A stretch of DNA of 20,196 nucleotides, taken from NCBI GenBank assembly GCA_964438705.1, contig CAYTKQ010000031.1:1-20196 (forward strand), given 5' to 3'. The notes beneath the pieces were generated by a model that made no database searches, had not been told where the DNA came from, and was given only the letters and a program-made list of their open reading frames with translations. The DNA is from Christensenella sp964438705 (GTDB taxonomy: Bacteria; Bacillota; Clostridia; Christensenellales; Christensenellaceae). A program made the position numbers and the translations under genes. This document shows, piece by piece, positions 6,279 to 14,224 of this stretch. The stretch's first letter is position 1; each line of letters starts with the position of its first letter.

Positions 6279-8162
6279 ATGACTGATACAAGATACCTTG
6301 AACTGTTGTCCCAAAAATACCCAACGATACAAAGCGCGTGCAGCGAGATCATCAACCTGAACGCGATTTTAAACCTGCCCAAAGGCACCGAGCACTTCAT
6401 CAGCGACATCCACGGGGAGGACGAGGCGTTTTGCCACATCCTCAACAACGCGTCGGGCGTGATCCGCGAAAAGGTGGATATCCTGTTTTCCAAGGCGCTT
6501 TCCACCAAAGAGCGCACCGCGCTGTGCACCCTCATCTACTATCCCGAGCAAAAGCTGGAAGAGCTTGCAAAGGACGACGAGTGGTACCGCATCACGCTCT
6601 ACCGCCTGATCGAAATCTGCCGCCTGTGCGCGTCCAAATACACGCGCTCCAAGGTGCGTAAGGCGCTGCCCAAAGATTTTGAATACATCATCGACGAACT
6701 GCTGCACACCTCATCGGACGATAAGGATAAGCAGGGCTATTACGAGCACATCGTTTCCACCATCATCGAGGTGGGCCGGGCGGACGCGTTCATCATTGCG
6801 CTCGCGGTGGTCATCAAGCGTCTGGTGGTAGACCGCCTGCACGTGGTGGGTGACGTGTTCGATCGCGGCCCGCACGCGGATGTGATCCTCGATAAGCTGA
6901 TGGCGCATCATGCGGTGGATATCCAGTGGGGCAACCACGATGCGCTGTGGATGGGCGCGGCAGCAGGAAGCGCGGCGTGCATCGCGTGCGTACTCAACAT
7001 CAGCACACGCTATTCCAACATCGATTTCGTGGAAACGGCGTACGGCATCAATTTGCGCCCGCTTGCGCTGTTTGCGCAGGAAACGTATACGGACGACACA
7101 GACCTGCTCGACCATATGCACAAGGCCATCGCCCTCATCCAGTTCAAGCTGGAGGGACAGATCATCGCCCGCCATCCGGAATACGGTATGGAAGACCGTC
7201 TGCTTTTGGAAAAGATCGATTTTTCAGACATGACTGTGCAAATCGACGGCAAAAAATATGCGCTCAACGACCACGATTTCCCCACGCTCGACCCCGCGCG
7301 CCCTTACGATCTCACGCCGGAGGAGGCGGAGGTGGTGGCGCAGCTCGTGTATTCGTTCACACAAAGCGAAAAGCTTCAGCGCCACGCAAAGTTTTTGTTT
7401 TCGCAGGGCAGCCTGTATCTCACCTTCAACGGCAATCTGCTGTTTCACGGCTGCATTCCCATGACGGACGACGGGAAATTTTACGAGTTCGACCTCGACG
7501 GAAAAAAGCGGAGCGGCAAGGCGCTGATGGATTACGCGGACGCGCTCGCGCGGCAGGGTTATTACGCAAGAGAGGGTACGGCGGCGCGGCAGCACGGACG
7601 CGATTTTTTGTGGTATCTGTGGTGCGGAAGGCGCTCACCGTTGTTTGGACGCGATAAGATCGCCACCTTCGAGCGCATGTTCATCGACGACGAGAATGCG
7701 TGGAAGGAAGAAAAGGACCCATACTACCGCTATATTGAGGAGAGTGAAGTGTGCGATAGGATCCTCGCGGAGTTTGGCCTTGCGGGGCAGTATTCGCACA
7801 TTGTGAACGGGCATGTGCCCGTGCGCGCCAAGGAGGGGGAGCTTCCCGTGCGCGGCGGGGGGAAGGCCATCGTCATCGACGGCGGGTTCTGCCGCGCTTA
7901 TCAGCAGGAAACGGGCATCGCGGGCTATACGATGTTTTACAATTCCTACGGCATCCGGCTGGTGTCGCACGAGCCGTTCGCAGGTCGCTCGAACGCGGTC
8001 AGGCGCAATCAGGACATCCTGTCTACGCATGTGGTGTTTGATACGGCGCAGTCCCGCATCACGGTGGGCGAAACGGACGTAGGCAAGCGCCTGCGCGCAG
8101 ACATCGCAGACTTGACCGCGCTGCTCGACGCGTACCGCGACGGCACGGTGAAGGAAAAATAG
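6279..8162 (+). CDS. fbp: Fructose-1,6-bisphosphatase class III
   Basis: This 627-residue protein is the Firmicutes-type (class III) fructose-1,6-bisphosphatase, the gluconeogenic enzyme that hydrolyses fructose-1,6-bisphosphate to fructose-6-phosphate with Mn2+. It has a calcineurin-like metallophosphatase core: FISDIHGEDEAF at about residues 40-51, GDVFDRGPH near 191, WGNHDALW near 216, and NGHVPVRAKEGE near residue 512. Its length is close to the usual 640-670. The open frame begins 14 codons earlier at a GTG, but the ATG at 6279 follows AAGGAAAG at good spacing and starts in family register. It is divergent from the methionine operon, with a 159-bp region between start codons. The next gene begins one base after its stop codon, so the two share a transcript. 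Confidence 0.95.
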   Translation: MTDTRYLELLSQKYPTIQSACSEIINLNAILNLPKGTEHFISDIHGEDEAFCHILNNASGVIREKVDILFSKALSTKERTALCTLIYYPEQKLEELAKDDEWYRITLYRLIEICRLCASKYTRSKVRKALPKDFEYIIDELLHTSSDDKDKQGYYEHIVSTIIEVGRADAFIIALAVVIKRLVVDRLHVVGDVFDRGPHADVILDKLMAHHAVDIQWGNHDALWMGAAAGSAACIACVLNISTRYSNIDFVETAYGINLRPLALFAQETYTDDTDLLDHMHKAIALIQFKLEGQIIARHPEYGMEDRLLLEKIDFSDMTVQIDGKKYALNDHDFPTLDPARPYDLTPEEAEVVAQLVYSFTQSEKLQRHAKFLFSQGSLYLTFNGNLLFHGCIPMTDDGKFYEFDLDGKKRSGKALMDYADALARQGYYAREGTAARQHGRDFLWYLWCGRRSPLFGRDKIATFERMFIDDENAWKEEKDPYYRYIEESEVCDRILAEFGLAGQYSHIVNGHVPVRAKEGELPVRGGGKAIVIDGGFCRAYQQETGIAGYTMFYNSYGIRLVSHEPFAGRSNAVRRNQDILSTHVVFDTAQSRITVGETDVGKRLRADIADLTALLDAYRDGTVKEK

Positions 8163-8163
8163 T

Positions 8164-8949
8164 ATGCGAAAAAGTCTGAAAATATTGCGTGTCGCGCTGC
8201 TCATCATTGGTGTGCTGTTTGTTTTGTACAGCGTCGCGCTGCTTTCCATGAACAACTTCAATTTGGGCAATGTGCTGAGCGCGCTGCTGGGCATTCCCTT
8301 GCTTGTTTACGGCATATTTGCGCCCGCCTTGAACCGCTGGTTTGCAAAGGGAGCCGGGCGGGCGGTGAAATGGTTCTTCATCTGCGGTTATGCCTTTTTG
8401 ATCTGCGTGTTTGCTGTGTTTGGAATCATGATGGGGGCGGCGGCAAACACCGTGCCGCCAAAGGATGCCGACGTGGTGATGGTGCTGGGCGCGGCCTTAA
8501 GGGGCACACAGCCGTCAGATACGCTTGCGCGGCGCTTGGATATCGCGCTTGCCTATGGGCAGGAAAACCCGAACGCGCTTTTCCTCGTGAGCGGCGGGCA
8601 GGGGCCGCAGGAGGAGATCCCGGAGGCACATGCCATGCGCGATTATCTCATCGCGCACGGCGTGGAGGAAAGCCGCATTCTGGTGGAGGATAAATCCAGA
8701 AGCACGCAGCAGAATTTCTTGTATTCCAAGCCCATTTTGGATGAACGCTTCGGCACGGACAATTACACGCTGGTGTTCGCCACCAACGATTTTCATATCC
8801 TGCGCGGCTATATCAACGCGGAATCCGTGGGCATGAGCGACGTGCACGGTCTGCCCTACCGTTCGCTGATCTATACCGCCCCGCCCAACTATATGCGCGA
8901 ATCCCTCGCGCTCCTCGCGACCTACGTGTTCGGCGCGGATGTGACGTGA
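8164..8949 (+). CDS. YdcF/SanA-like (DUF218) membrane protein
   Basis: This 261-residue protein has three N-terminal hydrophobic helices (about residues 7-27, 36-54 and 67-90) and then a DUF218 domain. The domain begins with ADVVMVLGAALRG (about 101-113), followed by the sugar/nucleotide-like site region LFLVSGGQGPQEEIPEAHAM and the closing EDKSRSTQQN and FATNDFHILR, all typical of YdcF/SanA/ElyC proteins. Family members act in cell-envelope functions such as vancomycin resistance or lipid-carrier metabolism, but the reaction is not settled. It starts one base after the fbp stop codon and ends at a terminator, so it is the second gene of the fbp transcript. No functional link with gluconeogenesis is evident. 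Confidence 0.88.
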   Translation: MRKSLKILRVALLIIGVLFVLYSVALLSMNNFNLGNVLSALLGIPLLVYGIFAPALNRWFAKGAGRAVKWFFICGYAFLICVFAVFGIMMGAAANTVPPKDADVVMVLGAALRGTQPSDTLARRLDIALAYGQENPNALFLVSGGQGPQEEIPEAHAMRDYLIAHGVEESRILVEDKSRSTQQNFLYSKPILDERFGTDNYTLVFATNDFHILRGYINAESVGMSDVHGLPYRSLIYTAPPNYMRESLALLATYVFGADVT

Positions 8950-8978
8950 AAAACGGACGGCGAATCGCCGTCCGTTTT
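8950..8978. terminator. Bidirectional terminator between the fbp unit and the anti-sigma gene
   Basis: A perfect 13-bp stem (8950-8962 with 8966-8978) with a 3-base loop starts immediately after the DUF218 stop codon. It has four Ts on the plus strand and five on the minus strand, and lies 14 bases beyond the stop codon of the convergent anti-sigma gene. Confidence 0.88.
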
Positions 8979-8991
8979 GCTGCATATGGGG

Positions 8992-10275
8992 TCATTTGGT
9001 CAGGTCGATCACGATGGCGCTTTGCTCAAGAAGCTGTTCTGTTTGCTGGCTGCCGCTCGATTCCGGAAATTCGAACGTTCCATCCGTGGGCACGCGCTTG
9101 CCGTCCAAGCTGCTTGTATACGACACGCAGGGCACGAGCCTCAACTCCCGCACATCTTTGGGCGGGAAGGGAACGGTGAAAAGTGTTTTGAAGGTTTTCT
9201 CGGCCTCGTCGGCCTCCGTATAATCGACGTATGCGTCCGGCATCAGTTTCCCATCCGCATAGACCAGATAGCCCATGCTCAAAAACACGTCTGTCGCGTC
9301 CGCATAATCCATTCCCACCGGCGGAACGATCTCCATGCGCAGGACTATTTCGGTGGATTTTATTTTGACCTCGCTGAAGGCGAGCGTTGCGCCGTCGAGC
9401 GCGAGAGGCCTGTTGGTGTAGAGTGACGCGCGCCCGTCTTCAAAGGATTGATGATGTGTCGAGATCACCGTGCCTGCAAATGGAAATGTTTCGCCGATTG
9501 TAACCGTGCGTACCTCCGCGTTCGTTTCGATGGTGAAAGGCAGGGAGATTGACCCGACGTCTTCGGCCCAAACACTGCCATTGTTTTTCGATTCCACAGT
9601 TACATATTTGTTCGCAAAATTCAGCTTTAAAATGACGTTCTGCTTGCCAAAGAGCGACCCGCCTTCTTCACCCAGAGAAAACATTGTGGTCATGTGGAAC
9701 ACACCGTTTTCATAGTCTGCGCGATAATCGTACAAATTGGTCATCTCCATCCCATTTTCAAGTGCGACGTCTGTGCTGAACACACGGGAATGCGCAGTTT
9801 CGCCAACCTCCATCTCTTGCGTTGATTTTTGTTTCTCCTCCGGCGTCAGCACACGGTTCGGATCGGTGACGGTATAGTTGAGGTACAGTTTTTCCCCGTC
9901 AAACATGGCCTCATCGATGTGCACACGGATGCCGTCCACCCAGTTTTCCGTACCCGTTTCGGTTTTTTGCTCCCCCGTCTCGGGCGTTTGCACGATCGCC
10001 CCCGCTACAGCAGGGCGTTCCTCCGGCGCGGCGGACATATACGTCCCCACCGATTCAAAGAAATTGGCGACCGCCGCGCGTACAGGCGGCACCATCGTCA
10101 CCACGAGAACCACCGCGAGGGCGGTGGCAAAGGCAGGAACCAGTCCACGCTTCCGCTTGCTTTTTTGCACCGCAGCCTTATAAAGCGACGCTTCATATAC
10201 CCGCCGCGTGTCCGTGTCGTCAAAATATGCTTTACAATACGCTTGCTCCAGCAAATGTTCTACGTCATATTTCAT
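8992..10275 (-). CDS. DUF4179-type membrane anti-sigma factor
   Basis: This 427-residue protein has a short cytoplasmic N-terminus (1-43), one membrane helix (about 44-65, GLVPAFATALAVVLVVTMVP) and a large outer domain. The arrangement and the segment RAAVANFFESVGTYMS just after the helix match Clostridia and Bacilli anti-sigma factors with a DUF4179/DUF5643-like outer domain. The outer part is beta-rich and repeatedly uses the VRVHIDEAMFDGEKLYLNYT-type strand pattern of DUF4179. The N-terminus, which would bind the sigma factor, lacks an obvious zinc-binding HxxxCxxC site. It overlaps the 3' end of the sigma gene by 11 bases, and its ribosome site GGAGGAG lies inside that gene. It presumably holds the sigma factor inactive until an envelope signal is sensed; the signal is unknown. 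Confidence 0.85.
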   Translation of the reverse strand: MKYDVEHLLEQAYCKAYFDDTDTRRVYEASLYKAAVQKSKRKRGLVPAFATALAVVLVVTMVPPVRAAVANFFESVGTYMSAAPEERPAVAGAIVQTPETGEQKTETGTENWVDGIRVHIDEAMFDGEKLYLNYTVTDPNRVLTPEEKQKSTQEMEVGETAHSRVFSTDVALENGMEMTNLYDYRADYENGVFHMTTMFSLGEEGGSLFGKQNVILKLNFANKYVTVESKNNGSVWAEDVGSISLPFTIETNAEVRTVTIGETFPFAGTVISTHHQSFEDGRASLYTNRPLALDGATLAFSEVKIKSTEIVLRMEIVPPVGMDYADATDVFLSMGYLVYADGKLMPDAYVDYTEADEAEKTFKTLFTVPFPPKDVRELRLVPCVSYTSSLDGKRVPTDGTFEFPESSGSQQTEQLLEQSAIVIDLTK

Positions 10276-10786
10276 GATGAACTCCTCCTTCCGTTGCGTT
10301 CTCCCGTTCGAGCGTTTCCTTGAGCTTTTGCCGCCCGCGCATCATACGCGCCTTGACGGCAGAGTAGGAAATGCCAAGCATCCGGGCGGTCTCCAATTCG
10401 GAAAAACCGCCGAAATAATGCAGTTGTATGGGAAGCCGCAGCTTTTCACCAAGCGCATCGATCGCCGCCGCCAGCGTGCGTATCGCCTCTCGCTCGAATG
10501 CTGTGTGCGCGCCCCGCGCGTCGAGATACGCCGCAATATCGTCCATTGGCAGCTCGCGCTGCCTTGCACAGGCGCGCTTTGCCTCGTTGACGGCGATCTT
10601 CACAAAATATGCGTCCGCGTCCGCGCGCACCGATCCCCTGCGCATCGCGCGCAGCATACGCACCGCCGCTTCGGAAACCGCGTCCTCCGCCAGATGGCGG
10701 TTCAGGCAGATGGATTTTGCGGCCCGATACGCCCTTTGATAAGCGCGTTCAAATATCTTTTCAAGCTCGTGCTCATAATTTTCCAT
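10265..10786 (-). CDS. ECF-family RNA polymerase sigma factor
   Basis: This 173-residue protein has the two-domain layout of extracytoplasmic-function sigma factors. Region 2 (about residues 8-75) includes RHLAEDAVSEAAVRMLRAM and DADAYFVKIAVNEAKR, the -10 recognition and core-binding helices. Region 4 (about 110-160) includes LPIQLHYFGGFSELETARML and GISYSAVKARMMRGRQKLKE, the -35 recognition helix-turn-helix. AAGGAGAG lies just before the ATG at 10786. It is paired with the downstream anti-sigma gene by overlap. A TGTAAC element resembling ECF -35 sites lies 64-69 bases upstream, so the pair probably activates its own promoter. The rest of the regulon is not visible. Confidence 0.92.
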   Translation of the reverse strand: MENYEHELEKIFERAYQRAYRAAKSICLNRHLAEDAVSEAAVRMLRAMRRGSVRADADAYFVKIAVNEAKRACARQRELPMDDIAAYLDARGAHTAFEREAIRTLAAAIDALGEKLRLPIQLHYFGGFSELETARMLGISYSAVKARMMRGRQKLKETLERENATEGGVHHEI

Positions 10787-10824
10787 AGCGCTCTCCTTTC
10801 CGTGTTCGAGAGGCCTCTCTGACC

Positions 10825-10855
10825 ATCATACCTTTTTTGCAGGCAAAGGGTTACA
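10825..10855 (-). promoter_or_regulatory. Possible ECF-type autoregulated promoter
   Basis: On the minus strand TGTAACC (from 10855), containing the AAC core of ECF -35 elements, is followed after about 19 bases by TATGATGGTC (from 10830). A short GC palindrome, GAGAGGCCTCTC (10808-10819), sits in the leader. The -10 does not match the usual CGTC form well, so the call is tentative. Confidence 0.4.
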
Positions 10856-10873
10856 TTTTTTATGCGCGGCGGA

Positions 10874-10902
10874 TTGACAAAACCACATTTTGGGATTACT
10901 AT
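10874..10902 (+). promoter_or_regulatory. Promoter of the feo operon
   Basis: A perfect -35 TTGACA (10874-10879) is followed after 17 bases by TACTAT (10897-10902, four of six). Transcription would start near 10909 and leave a leader of about 78 bases before feoA. Confidence 0.65.
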
Positions 10903-10971
10903 TAGGTTAGAAGAGTTTCGTTGGAATATCCCGTTGCTCTTATTTTATGGCAACGAGTTAGCCTAGGCTAA
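10902..10971. promoter_or_regulatory. DtxR/IdeR-like operator sequences at feoA
   Basis: TTAGGTTAG (10902-10910), identical to one half of the classical DtxR/IdeR box, covers the predicted start of transcription. A perfect 14-bp palindrome, TTAGCCTAGGCTAA (10958-10971), built from the same TTAG/CTAA elements, lies in the leader. Between them CGTTGC/GCAACG (10932-10937 with 10950-10955) can form a small hairpin. The arrangement suggests iron-dependent repression by a DtxR-family protein encoded elsewhere. Confidence 0.6.
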
Positions 10972-10986
10972 ATCAATGGAAAGGTC

Positions 10987-11289
10987 GTGAAGGAAATGCA
11001 TACGCTTGGCGAATTAAAGCCGGGGGAATCCGGCGTGATCCGTACGGTTGGCGGGCAAGGCGCGCTGCGCCGCCGTCTGCTTGAAATGGGGCTTACCCCG
11101 GGCACGCGGGTGATGGTGCAAAAGATGGCGCCGTCCGGCGACCCGATCGAAATACACATCCGTGGATATCAGCTTACCTTAAGGAAGGATGACGCGGCCC
11201 AAATAGAAATCATTTCCGCTGCGGATATGCAGGAATGCATGAACTTCAACGCGCCCGGCCGGCGGGGAAGCGAGGGACATTCGTTATGA
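10987..11289 (+). CDS. feoA: Ferrous iron transport protein A
   Basis: This 100-residue cytoplasmic SH3-like protein assists FeoB in Fe2+ uptake. Family marks are LKPGESGVIRTVGGQGALRR with LLEMGLTPGTRVMVQK, and IEIHIRGYQLTLRKDDAAQI near the C-terminus. The start could be the GTG at 10987 (GGAAAGG just upstream) or the ATG at 10996, three codons later; the domain is complete either way. The tail after about residue 83 is longer than in most FeoA proteins. The stop codon overlaps the feoB ATG by four bases. It is the first gene after the iron-type promoter region. Confidence 0.92.
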   Translation: MKEMHTLGELKPGESGVIRTVGGQGALRRRLLEMGLTPGTRVMVQKMAPSGDPIEIHIRGYQLTLRKDDAAQIEIISAADMQECMNFNAPGRRGSEGHSL

Positions 11290-13283
11290 GCACATTGATC
11301 GCGCTTGCGGGCAACCAGAACTGCGGAAAAACGACGCTGTTCAATCAGCTGACGGGCTCGAACCAGCATGTGGGAAACTTTCCCGGTGTGACGGTAGAGC
11401 ACAAGGAAGGCCGCGTCAAAGGCGAAAAGGATATTTCTGTCGTCGATCTGCCCGGCATCTATTCCCTGTCGCCCTATACGCCGGAGGAGATCGTATCGCG
11501 TGATTTCATCATACAGCAGAACCCGGACGCGATTTTAAACATCATAGACGCGACCAACCTGCAAAGAAACCTTTATCTGACCCTGCAGCTGATCGAGCTT
11601 GGAAAACCGATGGTCATCGCGCTCAACATGATGGACGAAGTGCGCGCGAACGGCATCACCATCGACATCAAAAAGCTGAGCGCAGAGCTTGGCGTTCCCG
11701 TGGTGCCTATTTCCGCGGCGAAAAATCAGGGCGTGGAAGAGCTTGTGGAGGAAATCAAGCGTGTGGTGAAGGCGCGCGAGCTGCCCAAGCGCACCGATTT
11801 TTGCGAGGGCGAGGTGCACAAGGCGCTGCACGCCGCCAAGCATCTGATCGAGGATCACGCGGCCACGGCGGGCTATCCCGCGCGTTTTGCGGCCTCCAAG
11901 CTCATCGAGGGCGATGAACCGCTCGAGCGGGCGCTTGAGCTCGACGAGTCGGACAAGGATATTTTGCAGCACATCATCGACCAGATGGAGGAGGGCGCGG
12001 GCACAGACCGCGAGGCGGCGCTTGCGGATATGCGCTACCGCTTCATCGAGGAACTGTATGAGGATTGCGTGAGCAAGAAGAGCGGCACGCGCGAAATGCA
12101 ACGCTCCGTGAAGATCGACAAGGTGCTTACGCACAAAATATGGGCCATCCCGATTTTCATCGGCCTCATGGCATTCATTTTCTATCTGACCTTCGGGCCG
12201 ATCGGCGGATTTCTTTCGGGTGCGCTCGAGAATGGAATCGCCTTTGTGACGGATGCCGCAAGCAACGCGCTCATAAACGCGGGTGTTTCGGAGTGGATGC
12301 GCTCGTTCATTGTGGACGGTGCGTTTACGGGCGTTGGAACGGTGCTTTCCTTCCTGCCCGTGATCCTGATCCTGTTTTTCTTTCTTTCGATCCTCGAGGA
12401 TTCCGGCTACATGGCGCGCGTCGCGTTCGTGATGGACAGTGCCCTGCGCAAGATCGGCCTTTCGGGGCGGTCGTTCGTGCCCATGCTCATCGGCTTCGGG
12501 TGCAGCGTGCCCGCGATCATGTCCGCGCGCACGCTTGCAAGTGAGCGGGACAGAAAGCTGACCATCCTCATCACGCCGTTCATGTCGTGCGGGGCAAAGG
12601 TGCCCATCTACGCGCTGTTCACTGCGGCATTTTTTACGCAATATCAGGGTCTCGTGATGACCTCTATCTATCTTTTGGGCATCGTGGTGGCGATCCTCAC
12701 CGGCCTCATCTTCAAAAAGACGCTTTTTAAGGGCAATCCGGTGCCCTTTGTGCTCGAGCTTCCCGCCTATCGTCTGCCCTCTGTCAAAAGCGTGCTGCTG
12801 CACGTGTGGGATAAGGCCAAGGATTTCCTCGTGCGCGCGTTCACGATCATTTTTCTTGCGAGTATCGTCATCTGGTTTTTGCAGTCCTTTGATTTGCAGT
12901 TCAACTTTGTCACAGACAATTCGCAAAGCATTCTGGCGGGCGTCGGCAAGGCCATCGCGCCCGTGTTTGCGCCGCTCGGCTTTGGCAACTGGCAGGCGTC
13001 CACCGCGCTTATTACCGGTTTAACCGCAAAGGAAACGGTTATCAGTACATTGTCGGTGCTGACCGGCGGTCAGCAGATGCTAAGCACGCTGTTCACACCG
13101 CTCGCGGCCTATTCGTTCCTGTCGTTCGTGCTGCTTTATATGCCGTGCGTCGCTGCGGTGGCGACCACAAAACGTGAGCTGGGCGGGAAAAACGCGTTTT
13201 TCACGATCCTCTATCAGACGGCTGCCGCATGGGTGGTCGCGTTCATCATCTTTCAGGTCGGCTCGTTATTTATAGGCGGGTGA
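11286..13283 (+). CDS. feoB: Ferrous iron transporter B (GTPase-permease)
   Basis: This 665-residue protein imports Fe2+ across the cell membrane. The N-terminal G domain shows G1 GNQNCGKT at 9-16 (clostridial variant with Cys where Ser is common), VGNFPGVT at 29-36, G3 DLPG at 54-57, G4 NMMD at 114-117 and G5 SAAK at 143-146. A helical linker domain follows (about 165-285). The permease part (about 290-665) carries the conserved gate motifs, including PFMSCGAKVPIYAL and the late MPCVAAVATT, whose cysteines are conserved in the family. The frame is open 17 codons further upstream inside feoA, but the ATG at 11286 with GAGGG upstream puts the protein in family register and gives four-base overlap coupling to feoA. 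Confidence 0.96.
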   Translation: MSTLIALAGNQNCGKTTLFNQLTGSNQHVGNFPGVTVEHKEGRVKGEKDISVVDLPGIYSLSPYTPEEIVSRDFIIQQNPDAILNIIDATNLQRNLYLTLQLIELGKPMVIALNMMDEVRANGITIDIKKLSAELGVPVVPISAAKNQGVEELVEEIKRVVKARELPKRTDFCEGEVHKALHAAKHLIEDHAATAGYPARFAASKLIEGDEPLERALELDESDKDILQHIIDQMEEGAGTDREAALADMRYRFIEELYEDCVSKKSGTREMQRSVKIDKVLTHKIWAIPIFIGLMAFIFYLTFGPIGGFLSGALENGIAFVTDAASNALINAGVSEWMRSFIVDGAFTGVGTVLSFLPVILILFFFLSILEDSGYMARVAFVMDSALRKIGLSGRSFVPMLIGFGCSVPAIMSARTLASERDRKLTILITPFMSCGAKVPIYALFTAAFFTQYQGLVMTSIYLLGIVVAILTGLIFKKTLFKGNPVPFVLELPAYRLPSVKSVLLHVWDKAKDFLVRAFTIIFLASIVIWFLQSFDLQFNFVTDNSQSILAGVGKAIAPVFAPLGFGNWQASTALITGLTAKETVISTLSVLTGGQQMLSTLFTPLAAYSFLSFVLLYMPCVAAVATTKRELGGKNAFFTILYQTAAAWVVAFIIFQVGSLFIGG

Positions 13284-13289
13284 AAAAAC

Positions 13290-13481
13290 ATGGTTGAAAT
13301 CGTATTGCTGGTCGTGATCGCCGCCGCGATTGCCGGAGCGGTCACGTACATTGTGAAAAAGCAAAAAAAGGGCGAATGCGTCGGGTGCAGCGAATGCAAT
13401 CGGGCAAACGGCTGCGCGGGATGCCCGCATCAAGACAAAATGAAATCATCGGAGAACTATGAAAAAGAAAAAAACCGTTAA
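13290..13481 (+). CDS. FeoB-associated Cys-rich membrane peptide
   Basis: This 63-residue peptide has one N-terminal membrane helix (about residues 3-21), a basic stop (KKQKK) and a cytoplasmic cysteine cluster, CVGCSECNRANGCAGCPH (C-x2-C-x2-C-x5-C-x2-C). This is the form of the small FeoB-associated Cys-rich membrane proteins found after feoB in many Firmicutes. They are thought to help FeoB, perhaps by handling Fe2+ or an iron-sulfur cluster, in place of enterobacterial FeoC. It starts six bases after the feoB stop codon, and its last 23 bases overlap the next gene in another frame. Confidence 0.9.
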   Translation: MVEIVLLVVIAAAIAGAVTYIVKKQKKGECVGCSECNRANGCAGCPHQDKMKSSENYEKEKNR

Positions 13482-14196
13482 AATCGTGGTGCTCGCGGCG
13501 GTCGCCGTTGTGGTGGGCGCGATGTTCATTTACCTGCTGACGGGCAATCATGCCCCGACGGATACGGCGCTTGCGGCGCTTGCCTCGGGTGACGGCGTAA
13601 CGGTGAGCGACACCGGAAAAGCCATCATTTTTACGCCGGAGGAGAACAGTGAGAGTAACGCGCTGGTGTTTTACCCGGGCGGCAAGGTGGACGCGGAAGC
13701 GTACGCTCCGTTTGCGCGCGACGTCGCGGAGCAGGGCATCCTGTGCGTGATCGTTAAAATGCCGTTTGATTTGGCGGTATTCAACATTGACGGCGCAAAA
13801 GAGGTCATAGACAGCCATCCGGAAATCAAAAACTGGTATGTTTCGGGGCATTCGCTCGGTGGGGTGATGGCGGCGGAATACGCCGCGAAGGACGACCGTG
13901 TGCAGGGGATCGCTTTTCTTGCGTCCTACCCGAATTCAAACCTTTCGGGCAGCGGGAAGCGCGCGCTTTCCATCACGGCGGAACATGACGGCGTGCTTGA
14001 TCGCGCCAAATATGAACAGGCGCTTGTGAATTTCCCGGACGATACGATTTTGTTTGACATCAAGGGCGGCAACCATGGGGGCTTTGGCAGCTACGGCGCA
14101 CAAGACGGGGACAAAGCCGCGACGATTTTGCCCGAAGAACAGCAAAACATTGCCGCAAAGCAGATTGCGGAATGGATTCTGGACGCGGAGAGATAA
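13459..14196 (+). CDS. Membrane-anchored alpha/beta hydrolase
   Basis: This 245-residue protein has an N-terminal signal anchor (about residues 8-27) and an outer alpha/beta-hydrolase domain. The catalytic triad can be read as Ser132 in GHSLGG, Asp177 in AEHDGVLD and His206 in GGNHGGFGSYG, so it is probably active. ALVFYPGGKVDAEAYAPFA (69-87) supplies the oxyanion-loop region seen in the carboxymethylenebutenolidase-like Abhydrolase_5 group. The substrate is unknown. Its ATG, with GGAG five bases upstream, lies inside the 3' end of the FeoB-associated peptide gene, so it is translated with the feo unit. A link to iron (for example a siderophore or ester-bound iron ligand) would be guesswork. 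Confidence 0.87.
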   Translation: MKKKKTVKIVVLAAVAVVVGAMFIYLLTGNHAPTDTALAALASGDGVTVSDTGKAIIFTPEENSESNALVFYPGGKVDAEAYAPFARDVAEQGILCVIVKMPFDLAVFNIDGAKEVIDSHPEIKNWYVSGHSLGGVMAAEYAAKDDRVQGIAFLASYPNSNLSGSGKRALSITAEHDGVLDRAKYEQALVNFPDDTILFDIKGGNHGGFGSYGAQDGDKAATILPEEQQNIAAKQIAEWILDAER

Positions 14197-14224
14197 TGTC
14201 GTTTTTTTGCAGGGGGAGGGGTCT

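Noticed and set aside
11535..12926. Long minus-strand open frame (463 codons) opposite feoB
   Set aside because: It is the complement of feoB, with His/Arg/Asp-rich composition and no family pattern; feoB itself is unmistakable.
14197..14224. Terminator between the hydrolase and hydantoinase genes
   Set aside because: There is a run of seven Ts, but no stem-loop precedes it; it reads as a simple gap before a G-rich ribosome binding site.
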